In this document: piece by piece, positions 22,701 to 33,091 of the stretch
Position numbering within the stretch: position 1 is the first letter of the stretch
Layout of the letters: each line of letters begins with the position of its first letter
Assembly (NCBI GenBank): GCA_963082875.1
Contig: OY720099.1
Span: 1,550,001 to 1,614,000 of the forward strand
Reading direction: 5' to 3'
Source: Corella eumyota
Taxonomy: Eukaryota > Chordata > Ascidiacea > Phlebobranchia > Corellidae
DNA length: 64,000 nt
Translations under genes and position numbers: made by a program
Notes under the pieces: generated by a model
Told to the model about the DNA's origin: nothing
What the model saw: only the letters and a program-made list of their open reading frames with translations
The model's database searches: none

Positions 22701-25700
22701 AAATAAACCAAAAATAACTTTTGATTTTAAAAATATTTTTTTTAAATTATTTATAAAATTTACTTTGGTTTGCTCCATTAGTGACTCCAATAACCTTGAA
22801 TATAGAGCATCGTCTTCTTCCGTGCTTGATCCTTTGGAAGACTTCTTCTTGGAGGAAGATGACACTTCATGAGTCTCGATCACATCAAATCCTTCATCTC
22901 TTTTACCTTGAGAGCCCGAAAATCCAGCAGGAGGTTGAGGGACTTTAGTGATGTCAACCTAGAAGAAGAAGAAATAAAAAAAAGCCAAAAAAATTCACAA
23001 AATTTTCAAATAGAAATTCACTAATAAAATTTAATTTCAATAAACAAAAAATATTATTTAATTACAGAGACAAAAATAAATAAAATTTATGACAATCTAA
23101 TAATATTTTTTTAACTTAACTTTACCTTTAAACCACTCTTTGCAGCTTCAATCAGTTCATCAAATCCCTTCATCTTTCGAAGTAAATCAATCGCTTTCTC
23201 TCTATCTCCTTTTTGTTTCGCTTCCAATGCAGCTTTCTTAAAAGCTGATCTTCTATTCTCAAGAAAGACCACCTGCTGTTCGTATGGGTCTGCAACATAT
23301 AAAAATGTGTTTAAACAGCTAATTAGGACTTATTTAAATTTTGTTCAGTCTTACTTTTTGGTGTGTTGGGTTTTGGTAAAGGTGATTTTTTTCTGGAGGT
23401 TTGGTCTCCTTCCCTAGTTGGAGATGGTCTCCTGGGTGCCTTAAAAAATATCAGATACTTAAAATACCCAAGGAACCCATGTAGAAAATTCATTTTTTTG
23501 GGGTTTAAAAAAATACTCACCGGAGCTGGAGGTTGAAGTTGCTTACTTCCAGAAGGTTCCTCTGCATCCACATCTTGCTGGAGCAAAGATGTTGCTCTCT
23601 GCATCAAGTTCTCTTCTTGGGAAGCCTCATTCACTCCTAGAAAAAAGTTTCAATATAGTCAGAATAAAGAATTCAATTTAAAACATGATTAAAAATTAAG
23701 TTTTTCAAATATTCAAAGTTGAATTTAAATTTAATGTATATATGCAGTAAAAACAGGTCCCCTAAAAATAAGGGAATGGAAATTGACGAAAAATCATTTT
23801 CCGATTCCTTCATTTTCCGTTCCTTTATTTTCCGATTCCTTAATTTTCCAGTCCTTCATTTTCCATTCCTTCAATTTCCGTTTCTTCATTTTCCGTTCCA
23901 ACAAATTCCGCGTCCCTTTAAAAACAACAACTTACCTGGTAATGGTGGGTACCCTGGTGGACATGGTAGCTCATCAAATTTAATATTTTTCCCAGCTTTG
24001 TGTGACCTGATAGCACTCTGGTATTGCTTCACAATCCGACCCATTCTTCTCGACTTTCCACTGTTTCCTTCTTTAAGTGCCTCATCTGAACTTGATTTAT
24101 ATTTATTCATTCTTTGTTCTAAACCTTCTAGGATGGTCTTGGGTTTCGTGGGTGCAGCTGAAGCAGTGGCTAAAATTGTTAATTAATTAGGGTTTAGTAT
24201 AACACTGTAGTCTACTAATATTGTGAGATATTTTTTAACTGAAAAAATTGAACACATTGGCATCTTACAACTTACTTGATAAGAAATTAAAGTTTCTTAT
24301 GATAAGCACAAAAAGAATTCTAGGTTTTATACACCTTATGTTAATGTTTACATAAAATACAGTTAAAATGATACTTTTAAAAAAAGAATTCGTAATTTTA
24401 ACACATACCAGGGGCAGAAGCTGGTGTTGGTTGCTGTTGTTTCATCTCGGTTACTTGCGCAGGTTGGTTAGAAGGAGCTGCAGTATCTTTAAATAAGTAA
24501 AATTTTAGAATAGCAAACATTCAAAGTAGACAAAATCGTATCAAGTTACATCTTGTAATAAAGAAAAATAATTTACCTGAACTTGTAGGTGAAGGAGGCA
24601 GTTGGGAAATATCAACTGACTTTCCTTCCTTTGCTGCAGTGATAACTGATTCAAATTGCTACAAAATTAAATGTCACTTGTTAGAAGTCGTGACAGCAAA
24701 AATAAAAGCACAACTTGTTATTAAAACTTTAAATTATCATTTACACAAAATGTGAAATTAAAGAGTATAGTAAAAACTATTAAACCTATAATGATGCAAC
24801 CAAAAAATTTTACCTTTAGAACTTTAAAATATTTTAAAGCTGATTCCTTATCTCCTGCATGTTTAGCCTTTATAGCAACTTCTTTATACTCTAACTTTCT
24901 AGCCTCCAGAATCGACAAAACCCTAGTATCAACATTTTGTGTGGCAGGCTGTATTTTAATCTCTGGTGTAGAAATATTTTGTTGTATGGGAGCATGAGTA
25001 GATGTAGACGGTGCTATGTAAGTATTCGGGACCACATCCTTGTTGGGTTCAGTTAAATTAATTAATTCAGGCTCTTGTATTTGGGTTGGTGATGCTTGAG
25101 TTGCTGCTTGATTGTCGCTAGGTTTTTGACCTGTAGCGACTGGAGGCGGTATGTCATCTTCTGAGATATTTTTTCCTGATTTTGCTTGCCGAAGTAACCC
25201 ATCTAATGTTTTTATACCTCTTTGTAATCTTCTAAACTAAAAATACAGAAAAAATTTCCATTATTTTAAGCTTAAAATTAAACAATAAAATAATAAAATA
25301 ACTACCTTTGAAGATTCCCCTGCAGTTTGAGCATTTTGTATCGCAGTTTGGTACATTGTCTTCCTGCTCCTAAGAACCTCTGAAATGCCTCCTGCTCCTT
25401 GAGGATTTGGACTTGGAGATCTGCTCCTTTGTGCTCCACCTCCTCCTGGATGCAAGAGAGCTGGTTCCTCTTCATCACTTACTAATCCATTCAACTCATC
25501 CTAAAAAGTAATGCAGCGTTAAATTTTACAATTTTTAAAAATTTTTTTTTTTTCAAAATTTTATTTATCTTAACTGACCATAAAGTTTTCTTCATCTTCC
25601 CCTGTGACCTCCACGTCATCTTCATCAACATCCTGCAAGGAGGAGGAAATCTGTGCATTAAGTTCACCCCAATCTAACACTGTTTAATATAAATAAATTG

Positions 25701-26284
25701 TAAATAACAGTACAATATATACTTAACTATGTGACTATAACAAAGTAATTTAGAAAATATGTTTATTATGGTCTTTAACAAAAATCAAATTTCATTTATT
25801 ATAGCATAATACTTTGATAAAACAAATTGGCAACATTTATGTTTTTATAAACGAATTTAAATATTCTTTAAAAGTAAAATTTGTTACGTTTTGTTGGTTT
25901 CTTCTTTTTTGGTTTTGCCGATCCACCGTTTCCAAGAATTGCAGCTAACTCAGCTTCCATGTCGTTGTCATCTGAAGATTCACCATTGTTGTCATTTATT
26001 CCAAGCTACAAAAAGTTAAAGTTTATTGAGTTGAACATTTAAATTTATCCTCAATAAAGTAAAAAAATGTTTTTTCTCACCAGCTTAATAATTAAAGTCA
26101 GGATGGTACATTCTAATATAACAAAACAGTTATATGGTAATAAAAGTCAAGCTCGGTATAATTAAAAAAAAATTAACTAAATAAAATTATGTCAAAATCA
26201 AAATATATCTGAACTTACCATATTTAACATATCCTGATTCCCACCCCTTTGAGGCCTTGCTGGACTTTTTTTACCCTTTGGCAT
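19750..26284 (-). CDS. CC2D1: Coiled-coil and C2 domain protein 1 (CC2D1/Lgd family), 20 exons
   Basis: Cytoplasmic regulator of ESCRT-III (CHMP4 binding), endosomal sorting and Notch traffic; one gene here for the vertebrate CC2D1A/CC2D1B pair. Start MPKGKKSPARP at 26284. Exons: 26219-26284, 25887-26005, 25579-25673, 25306-25500, 24814-25236, 24577-24658, 24409-24486, 23936-24169, 23521-23636, 23355-23439, 23126-23289, 22764-22958, 22458-22615, 22211-22343, 21834-21985, 21486-21576, 21125-21321, 20176-20354, 20025-20101, 19750-19815. About 970 aa. DM14 domains appear as repeated helical blocks (RRLQRGIKTLDGLLRQAKSG; YKSAI/YQSAIRSHKAGK; FKKAALEAKQKGDREKAIDL) each followed by a proline-rich PPP/PPG segment. 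The C2 domain runs through exons 22343-21125, then a coiled-coil tail. Head-to-head with TTK, 924 bp apart. Confidence 0.93.
20802..21050 (+). repeat. tRNA-derived SINE, family A variant head
   Basis: Plus-strand copy in a CC2D1 intron with a B-box (GTGGTTCGATTCCCACTG) and the usual ATCAGCAG and CCAAACTGCC body, but the head differs from other copies (GCGGCGTAGTGAATAGAAC). Possibly a subfamily. Confidence 0.65.
21600..21830 (+). repeat. tRNA-derived SINE, family A, 3' part
   Basis: Plus-strand body and tail in a CC2D1 intron (CTAAACTGGCAAAGGCAAC, then TTACTC and GTCGTGAAG segments); diverged. Confidence 0.5.
23808..23914. repeat. 16-bp minisatellite in a CC2D1 intron
   Basis: Seven or so imperfect copies of TTTTCCGATTCCTTCA-like units, purine-rich on the gene's strand. 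It starts about 20 bp beyond the splice donor of the exon at 23936-24169. It opens long false reading frames on the plus strand. Confidence 0.8.
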
Positions 26285-27208
26285 TTTGGAAAACCTTATT
26301 ACCAACCTACTTAGATAAAATTAAGGAGTTTTAAAACACAAACCTTTAGAAATGTCAAAATGTTATGAAAATTAGTTTCTGTTCCTCTAATAGCTGTTAA
26401 TGTTGCCCTAAACTCTAAATTTTCGTTTATTTTAATTAAATCTACAGCTAAAATCATTAAAAAAACTTTTCTATACAACAATTTTGTTATATATAAATAA
26501 TAATTCGTTTAAACATGACAGTTTTAGTAAAAAACTTGAGTTCACTAGGTGATAAAACAAACGTAAACGAATCAATTCATTTAATCAAAAAAAAGTTGGC
26601 AACACTTTGTTTTCCTTTGTTGATGTTTTATTTTTATAAATCTAAAATTAAAGGCGCGGATAATGAAATAATCTTAATTTAAATAACTTTGCAAAAAAAA
26701 TAATAAAAATAATGCAGTTTTGGTATGCTTTTAATATTTAAAATTTAATATTCATTTTGTATTTTTTGATTTCATTAGTGTTATTACCTTTTTTTAGTAA
26801 ACAACGTTATAAAAACAATAACGAAATTTTCGGCAATGCGAATTTGCAGCTTTATTTTTAGCCAAAGTTGTATCAATCTAAACTTCAATGTCTTGTAATT
26901 TATTAAAAAATGATGCATAACACGACAATATTTCTGTGTTTTAGCTGTTTAGTGCCTTGTCATTATGTTGTTGTAGTTATTAAACGTTTACGTATGATAG
27001 ATGCTGTAAATGACTTTAAAAAATACTTGGCATTGGTGTATAAAAACTTAATATATATACTTCATAATTACATATTTTTTACTGTAAGAAAACTAATTAC
27101 TATTTTTAGTGTTCTATTTAGATATAGGCAGGAACATCTTAAAATATCTATAACTAATTATCTGAATTATTTGTCTGTTGGTAAAGTTTTATTTAGATTA
27201 TTAACATT
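26285..27208. other. Divergent intergenic region between CC2D1 and TTK
   Basis: 924 bp that should hold both promoters. AT-rich. Upstream of the TTK start there are splice-acceptor-like AGs (GTTTTATTTAG at 27186-27196 and TTTAGATATAGGCAG near 27130). No repeat recognised. Confidence 0.5.
27186..27196 (+). promoter_or_regulatory. 3' splice acceptor 12 nt before the TTK start
   Basis: GTTTTATTTAG ends 12 nt before the ATG. Tunicates add a spliced leader at unpaired acceptors, so this may be a trans-splice site; a 5' UTR intron is the alternative. Confidence 0.4.
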
Positions 27209-29215
27209 ATGAATATAAATCAAATAAGCCGACAATCATCCAAAGATCAGGACCCAGAGGAATGGTTGTATCGACTTGAGGAATATCTTAAACTAAAACC
27301 TGGACCAAAAAAGAACCAACTTTTGAAATTATTTTTTGATCGTGCAAACCATTCACTCGATGCTAACAAACATAAAAAAGATGAAAATTATAGCAAGCTG
27401 TTAGCCTACCATGCTTGCTTTGTTTCTGCAAGTAACGTAGAAAATGCACAAATTGCATTTAAAACTGCTGCAAGTTTCTGCCGAACAATTTCGTTTATCC
27501 ACATTGCTTTTGCCCAATTTGAATTAATTTTAGGACAGAAAAAAAAGGCAACAGAAGTACTAGAATATGGATTACAACATGTTGTTGATATTAAAGAAAT
27601 CAAAGACGCAATGGAATTAGTTGACTTTGATGAAACTGATATTGGATTATTGAATGACGATATGTATTTACTATGTAAGGAAAACTCTTTCAGTAAATTG
27701 CAAAACATTAATAGAAACATTAAAAAACCTGTAACTGAATTTATGGCTAAAACTAGTTCAAATATAAACAAAAAACCCTTAACATATTTTAACAATGTAA
27801 ACAGACCAATAACAGATACTCTTGATCTGCATCTATCTCCACAAACTGTTAACAGCACCAAAAAAATTGAATTTGAGACGCCAAAACCATTAGATTTTAG
27901 CAAAATGAAGGGAAAGAACCAAAGTTTAATTAACTGCCTTTCAATGAAAACACCATCTCCACCAAAGTTTGTTCGTTCACCAAAAAAGAAAGAAAGTCCG
28001 AAAAAACACCCGTTAAACAACAGCGTTATATTACCAACACCCAAAAATAAAATCAACAATTTAAACACCAAATTGTCTGCATCAGCTCGCCCCAGCAGAG
28101 TGGTTAATTCAACCTCAAAATCACAAGGACCTGTTAGGGTTCCTGTAGCTTTACTTCAGCGGTTAAACAACTCAGATGATAAAGAAAACGAACCCCAAAC
28201 ATTGGACGATAAATTTGATGATATCATCCCGTTAAATGAAATAGTTGAAAAGCAAAGTGAAGTAAAAAAGCCATTGTCAACCTACATTAATAATATTTAC
28301 TCAACAAACCATGTCAACATGAATACCAATTTAAAACCGACTAAGCCAACTGATTTAATTAAGCAACAATGGATTGAAACAAGCCAAGATTTTGTTATCA
28401 ACAATAAAGTTTATATTGTTATAAGCCAACTCGGTATGGGTGGCTCCAGCAAAGTTTTCAAGGTATTCGACGTGCTTGAAAAGTCCATCCGAGCCGTCAA
28501 ACAAGTTTCATTGAATGATTACGATGAAACAGTTCGGAAGGAGTTTCAAAACGAGATCTCAATCTTACAGAAGCTTAAAAACAACTCAAACATCATACAT
28601 CTATATGACTATGAGTTGACTAAAGATTTCCTGTATATTATAATGGAATGTGGATCTGCCGATCTTTCACACTTGATCAAAAGAAGAGAGAAAAGACCAA
28701 AAGAGCTCCAGCCATATGACATTAAACATTACTTCAGAAAAATGTTGGAGGCAGTGAAAGTTGTTCATAATCACGATGTGGTCCATTTAGATCTAAAACC
28801 AGCTAATTTTTTACTAGTTGAAGGCCATCTGAAGTTAATTGATTTCGGAATTGCAAACGTCATGCAAACCAAAGCCACAAGTATTATTAAAGAAACACAG
28901 TTTGGTACAATGAACTACATGGCTCCTGAAGCTCTAATGGATGGCGGTTACCAAGACAACGGCCCTACTTTTAAGATAAGTCCCAGATCTGATGTATGGT
29001 CATTAGGTTGTATTTTATACCTAATGATGTATGGCAAAACACCGTTTCAACATATAACTCACCAGTATCGCAAAATGTCGGCGATCACTAACCCAAAACA
29101 TTTAATTGAATATGAAGAGTTTCCTGATAAGTTACTGTTGCATATTGTTAAAAACTGTCTGCTTTTTGATCCTAAAAAAAGGCCGACTGTTGACCAATTG
29201 TTACAATGTTTTTAA
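27209..29215 (+). CDS. TTK: Dual-specificity kinase TTK/Mps1, intronless, 668 aa
   Basis: Spindle-assembly checkpoint kinase acting at kinetochores. N-terminal TPR-like helices (residues about 15-130), a long basic, low-complexity linker with SP/TP sites (130-390), then the kinase: glycine loop GMGGSSK 409-415, VAIK-type lysine 431 (AVKQ), catalytic loop HLDLKPAN 526-533 with Asp528, DFG 545-547, APE 572-574, and SDVWSLGCILY. The TTK-specific string LIDFGIAN and the ending at a short PTVDQLLQ helix fit the family. HLD replaces the usual HRD, as expected for TTK (human HSD). Shorter than human TTK (857 aa), mainly in the linker. A single uninterrupted exon, unlike most neighbours. First of three closely spaced same-strand genes. 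Confidence 0.95.
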   Translation: MNINQISRQSSKDQDPEEWLYRLEEYLKLKPGPKKNQLLKLFFDRANHSLDANKHKKDENYSKLLAYHACFVSASNVENAQIAFKTAASFCRTISFIHIAFAQFELILGQKKKATEVLEYGLQHVVDIKEIKDAMELVDFDETDIGLLNDDMYLLCKENSFSKLQNINRNIKKPVTEFMAKTSSNINKKPLTYFNNVNRPITDTLDLHLSPQTVNSTKKIEFETPKPLDFSKMKGKNQSLINCLSMKTPSPPKFVRSPKKKESPKKHPLNNSVILPTPKNKINNLNTKLSASARPSRVVNSTSKSQGPVRVPVALLQRLNNSDDKENEPQTLDDKFDDIIPLNEIVEKQSEVKKPLSTYINNIYSTNHVNMNTNLKPTKPTDLIKQQWIETSQDFVINNKVYIVISQLGMGGSSKVFKVFDVLEKSIRAVKQVSLNDYDETVRKEFQNEISILQKLKNNSNIIHLYDYELTKDFLYIIMECGSADLSHLIKRREKRPKELQPYDIKHYFRKMLEAVKVVHNHDVVHLDLKPANFLLVEGHLKLIDFGIANVMQTKATSIIKETQFGTMNYMAPEALMDGGYQDNGPTFKISPRSDVWSLGCILYLMMYGKTPFQHITHQYRKMSAITNPKHLIEYEEFPDKLLLHIVKNCLLFDPKKRPTVDQLLQCF

Positions 29216-29483
29216 GTGATAATCAATTTAATTGTATCTGCTATACCGTTGCTTAATTCTTTAATATGTTCATCCTAGTGAGGATTTTTATGGGTAGCTA
29301 ACTTATGCTGTTGCCAATCATTTTCTAAATAATTTTTAAGTAATTTTTTTACAGTTTGCTTTAAATTCTGTCATTCTTCGTATCTTAACAAATTTAAAAA
29401 AGTAAATATAAACAATTTAAAAATGTAAATATGTTGTGCACTATCAATATCACTTTTTCATTACAGAATGAAATGTTTAGGCT
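29216..29483 (+). other. 268-nt TTK-POLG intercistronic gap
   Basis: No AATAAA or ATTAAA on the plus strand. Contains two pyrimidine-rich acceptors, TTTTTTTACAG near 29343-29353 and TTTTTCATTACAG ending at 29466, the latter 17 nt before the POLG ATG. Fits a polycistronic transcript resolved by trans-splicing. Confidence 0.45.
29454..29466 (+). promoter_or_regulatory. Strong 3' splice acceptor before POLG
   Basis: TTTTTCATTACAG, with a good pyrimidine tract, 17 nt before the POLG start codon. No plausible donor of a short 5' UTR exon was identified, so a spliced-leader acceptor is the preferred reading. Confidence 0.5.
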
Positions 29484-29611
29484 ATGATAATGAAATTATA
29501 TCTGTCAAAAAAACTGTATACCAAGCAAATAAAACAATGCTATCAAATCTCAAGTCAGCGTTTTATCTCAACAAAAACTTTAACAAATACACAGAAACAA
29601 CGACAGTATGA
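29468..29611 (+). other. 47-codon out-of-frame ORF overlapping the POLG start
   Basis: ATG at 29468, directly after the acceptor AG, opens MKCLGYDNEIISVKK and continues in the +1 frame relative to POLG to TGA at 29609-29611, overlapping the POLG start by about 130 nt. It would compete with POLG initiation if translated. Its composition looks like a shifted reading of POLG, so coding value is doubtful. Confidence 0.3.
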
Positions 29612-32600
29612 AAAGGACGATGAAGCACAGCCTAGATTCAACCAATTTGGGATACAAATGCTACCACAGCAGTTACATAAACAAATATTTCAAGAAACAT
29701 ATCAACCAGAATTTTCAACTTACCCCCACGATGAATATAAATATGAAGATTGTTTAAACAACTTAAAGAAATTTGATTTACTAAGTTCAGATGTTAAACC
29801 TAATGAAAATATCGACTTTAAACTTCCACTGTTACAAGGAAACAACATCCAGGAACACTTTGTTAATATATCAAGCAAAACAGACATTTACAAAACTGCT
29901 CTAGTAGATTTTGTATCTAATTCTATTCCCCAAATGCCAGATATTAAACACTGGGTTAAAAAGCCAGGTTGGACAAGATATACGGTGGATCAGAATGGGG
30001 GAATAACCACAGATTCTGTTGAATGTCCATTGGAGCAGGCTACAGTATTTGATTGTGAGGTCCTTGTACCTTTTTCTAACCATCCAATGATGGCCGTTGC
30101 TGTATCAAATAAAGCTTGGTATTCGTGGACGAGTCAGTTTCTATTCGAAAAAAACCCAAAAGCTAAAAATGATTTGCAATTACTTACCCCATATGAAAAC
30201 AAGAATAAGATGGAATCAAAGTTAGTGATTGGACATAATGTTGGTTATGATAGAGCAAGAATTAAAGAGCAATATTATCCTACTTGTACAAACACTAGAT
30301 TTCTTGATACAATGAGCATGCATATCGCTACTTGTGGGTTTAGTGGCGAACAAAGAAATAAATCAAAATCAGCGACGCACAAAGAAAGTAAATGGATGGA
30401 TGCCGGGTCTTTAAACAATCTAAGTGATGTTCATAATTTGTACTGTGGCACACCGTTAGATAAGTTGCCAAGGGATGTATTTGTAAGTGGTACTATTCAA
30501 GATGTTCATGACAATTACTTGGAGCTTATGGAGTATTGTGGTAAAGATGTACTCGCAACTTTTGAGGTCCTTACGAAACTAACGCCGATGTTTTTCCAGC
30601 GATTCCCTCATAAAGTTACATTCGCTGGACTGCTTGAAATGGGACAAATGTACTTGCCGATAAATAAAAATTGGAAACGCTATATTCGATCGTGCAAAAG
30701 TGAATATGAAAGCGTGAACCAAGAACTTAAAAAACATTTGATTAATCTCGCCAACGATGCTTGTCATTTATACAAAGAAAAACTTTATGAGAAGGACAAA
30801 TGGATGAGGAATTTAGATTGGGACACGAAACATTTTCGGTTGTTAAAGTCCCCACGAAAAGGTTGGGTCCAACCTGAACCCAGCAACAAAAAAATAACTT
30901 CATATTTTTCTGATTTGTACCAATATACTGAAGAAGAAAAGATTGCTCTAGGAAAGATGGCACAACACAATATCCCCACTACTCCTTTGATGGATGAGCT
31001 AAGAAATACTGGCAATATTTTACCTAAAATAATACCCCATATGCCAGGGTTACCAATCTGGTTTACACAGCTATGTGAAAGAGAGACAGATTGGGAAAAC
31101 TGGAGTCCCGGGGCAACACTGTTATCACCTTTAACCAGAACAACTCCAAGGTTGTTAAGACTAACTTGGTTGGGGTATCCAATTCACCATGATATTAGTG
31201 CTGGTTGGGGGTATTTAATGCCTGAAAATGGCCGTGGTTCTGAGAGTTTAAATGTGCCTGAGTTGCTTGAAGAAATTGACGATGTTAACGCAATTTCTAA
31301 TTTTTCCCACCCTCCCGCTGAACCTATTGAAAATCCATTTGAAGGTTATTCCTTCCATCGATTGCCTCATAAAGATGGACTAGAAAAGAATGTTGGTAAC
31401 CCGCTAGCAAAACCTTTTCTTGAATTTATTGAAAATGGGATTTTAAGTTCAGCTGATTCATCTAATGCTTTGAGATGTCTTGAAATCAATAAATCTTGTT
31501 CATATTGGAGGGCTTCAAAAAGTCGAATCCTAGAACAAATGATAGTCGATTTAAACGGGGAAAATTTACCTTCTTCTATTACCACTCATAAGGACTACAA
31601 TACAGACTTAGACTGTGGTGCAATCGTTCCACAGGTCACTGTATGTGGGACTGTATCTCGTCGAGCTGTAGAGAGAACTTGGCTAACTGCAAGTAACATT
31701 CAAAATGATCGCATAGGAAGTGAACTAAAGTCAATGATTCAAGCACCACCTGGCTACTGCTTTGTAGGCGCAGATGTAGATTCACAGGAGCTATGGATTG
31801 CTTCAATATTGGGTGATGCATCAGCTGTAAATGAACACGGTTGTACACCTTTATCGTGGATGACTCTACAAGGGAATAAACGCGATGGGACGGACCTACA
31901 CAGTAAAACTGCTGCAGCTATTGGTACCACACGAGACACAGCTAAAGTGTTCAACTATGCGCGAATGTATGGTGCTGGAAAACAATCCTCAATGCGACTT
32001 TTAATGCAGAATAACAAATCTCTAACAAAGGGGGAATGTGTGAAGAAAGTTAACAACTTATATGAAATGACGAAAGGGAAGTTGTTGTATGAATTAAGTG
32101 TGGAGGCACAGTGGTTTGTAAAGAAGGCGTATGTGCCATTAAGTGTAAACACAAAACAAACAGGTTATGCAACCTACCAGGAGATTCTTAAAATACAAAA
32201 AGCTGCCGAGCATCAATTTGGTCACCAGCGAAAAGTTTTACGAAAAGATCTAATTGCCGGCGTTAAATGGCATGGTGGAATTGAGTCCCATATGTTCAAC
32301 AAAATACAAAATATTGCAATGTCTCATTCACCTACTACACCTACACTGGGATGTCAAATCAGCAAAGCCTTGGAACAAGATTTTGTTGGCTCTGATTTCG
32401 GGTTAACTAAAATGAACTGGGTGGTTCAAAGCTCAGCTGTCGACTACTTACACTTATTGCTTGTATCAATGCGTTGGTTAATTGACAAGTACAACATACA
32501 AGCAAGATTTATGTTAAGTATACACGACGAGATCAGATACATTTCTACCGTTGAAGACAGGTATAAAGTGTGCCTTGCTCTTCAAATAGCAAACTTATGG

Positions 32601-32822
32601 ACAAGGTCTATGTTCTCATATCAATTAGGGATGCACGATTTGCCTTTATCAGTTGGATTTTTTAGCACAGTTGAAGTAGATTCTGTGCTACGAAAGGAAG
32701 CTACAGATGATTGTATTACACCTTCTAATCCCAATGGTTTAAATAAACAATATGGGATACCCTATGGTGAAGCATTGGATATTAACCAGATTCTTGAAAA
32801 AACTAACGGGGGGAATCTTTGA
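29484..32822 (+). CDS. POLG: Mitochondrial DNA polymerase gamma catalytic subunit, intronless, 1112 aa
   Basis: Family A polymerase replicating mtDNA. The start at 29484 gives a basic, acid-free N-terminus (MIMKLYLSKKLYTKQIKQ) typical of a mitochondrial targeting peptide. Exonuclease motif I FDCE at 189-192 (Asp190, Glu192); exo II in VIGHNVGYDRARIKEQY; exo III in YCGKDVLATFEVL. Polymerase motif A VGADVDSQELW with Asp764, motif B RDTAKVFNYARMYGAG, motif C SIHDE with Asp1015. The linker region is shorter than in human POLG (1239 aa); no polyglutamine tract. A single exon. Lies 268 nt after TTK and 269 nt before TMEM243. All catalytic residues present, so the gene looks functional. Confidence 0.97.
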   Translation: MIMKLYLSKKLYTKQIKQCYQISSQRFISTKTLTNTQKQRQYEKDDEAQPRFNQFGIQMLPQQLHKQIFQETYQPEFSTYPHDEYKYEDCLNNLKKFDLLSSDVKPNENIDFKLPLLQGNNIQEHFVNISSKTDIYKTALVDFVSNSIPQMPDIKHWVKKPGWTRYTVDQNGGITTDSVECPLEQATVFDCEVLVPFSNHPMMAVAVSNKAWYSWTSQFLFEKNPKAKNDLQLLTPYENKNKMESKLVIGHNVGYDRARIKEQYYPTCTNTRFLDTMSMHIATCGFSGEQRNKSKSATHKESKWMDAGSLNNLSDVHNLYCGTPLDKLPRDVFVSGTIQDVHDNYLELMEYCGKDVLATFEVLTKLTPMFFQRFPHKVTFAGLLEMGQMYLPINKNWKRYIRSCKSEYESVNQELKKHLINLANDACHLYKEKLYEKDKWMRNLDWDTKHFRLLKSPRKGWVQPEPSNKKITSYFSDLYQYTEEEKIALGKMAQHNIPTTPLMDELRNTGNILPKIIPHMPGLPIWFTQLCERETDWENWSPGATLLSPLTRTTPRLLRLTWLGYPIHHDISAGWGYLMPENGRGSESLNVPELLEEIDDVNAISNFSHPPAEPIENPFEGYSFHRLPHKDGLEKNVGNPLAKPFLEFIENGILSSADSSNALRCLEINKSCSYWRASKSRILEQMIVDLNGENLPSSITTHKDYNTDLDCGAIVPQVTVCGTVSRRAVERTWLTASNIQNDRIGSELKSMIQAPPGYCFVGADVDSQELWIASILGDASAVNEHGCTPLSWMTLQGNKRDGTDLHSKTAAAIGTTRDTAKVFNYARMYGAGKQSSMRLLMQNNKSLTKGECVKKVNNLYEMTKGKLLYELSVEAQWFVKKAYVPLSVNTKQTGYATYQEILKIQKAAEHQFGHQRKVLRKDLIAGVKWHGGIESHMFNKIQNIAMSHSPTTPTLGCQISKALEQDFVGSDFGLTKMNWVVQSSAVDYLHLLLVSMRWLIDKYNIQARFMLSIHDEIRYISTVEDRYKVCLALQIANLWTRSMFSYQLGMHDLPLSVGFFSTVEVDSVLRKEATDDCITPSNPNGLNKQYGIPYGEALDINQILEKTNGGNL

Positions 32823-33091
32823 TTGACATTTTTTGATGTTTTTTACAAGTTTAAGTTGTTCTTGATAAGTTCTTAGTTTTCACAAATTCTGTTTTTTATT
32901 CTTATTACGTTTTTTATATCATTGGTGCTGCTTGACGTTCGACTATTACCTTATTATTTTCCTTATTTTTACAATCATAAATCTGTCAATTTTTTTTTCA
33001 ATCCTTTTTTAAATCATCTCATCAAAACTGTATAACCACTGTTTTCGTTTTTTGACACCAATATTTTTTTTTAAGGTTAATTAGTAAAAAT
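32823..33091 (+). other. 269-nt POLG-TMEM243 intercistronic gap
   Basis: T-rich, with no AATAAA or ATTAAA on the plus strand. Ends in a long T tract and acceptor AG at 33074-33075, 16 nt before the TMEM243 ATG. Mirrors the TTK-POLG gap in length and layout. Confidence 0.45.

Noticed and set aside
23719-24186. Phe/Pro-rich plus-strand ORF of 155 codons
   Set aside because: Produced by the 16-bp minisatellite and the antisense of a CC2D1 exon.
27406-28071. 221-codon minus-strand ORF inside TTK
   Set aside because: Antisense of the kinase N-terminal half; no family resemblance, and the sense frame is clearly coding.
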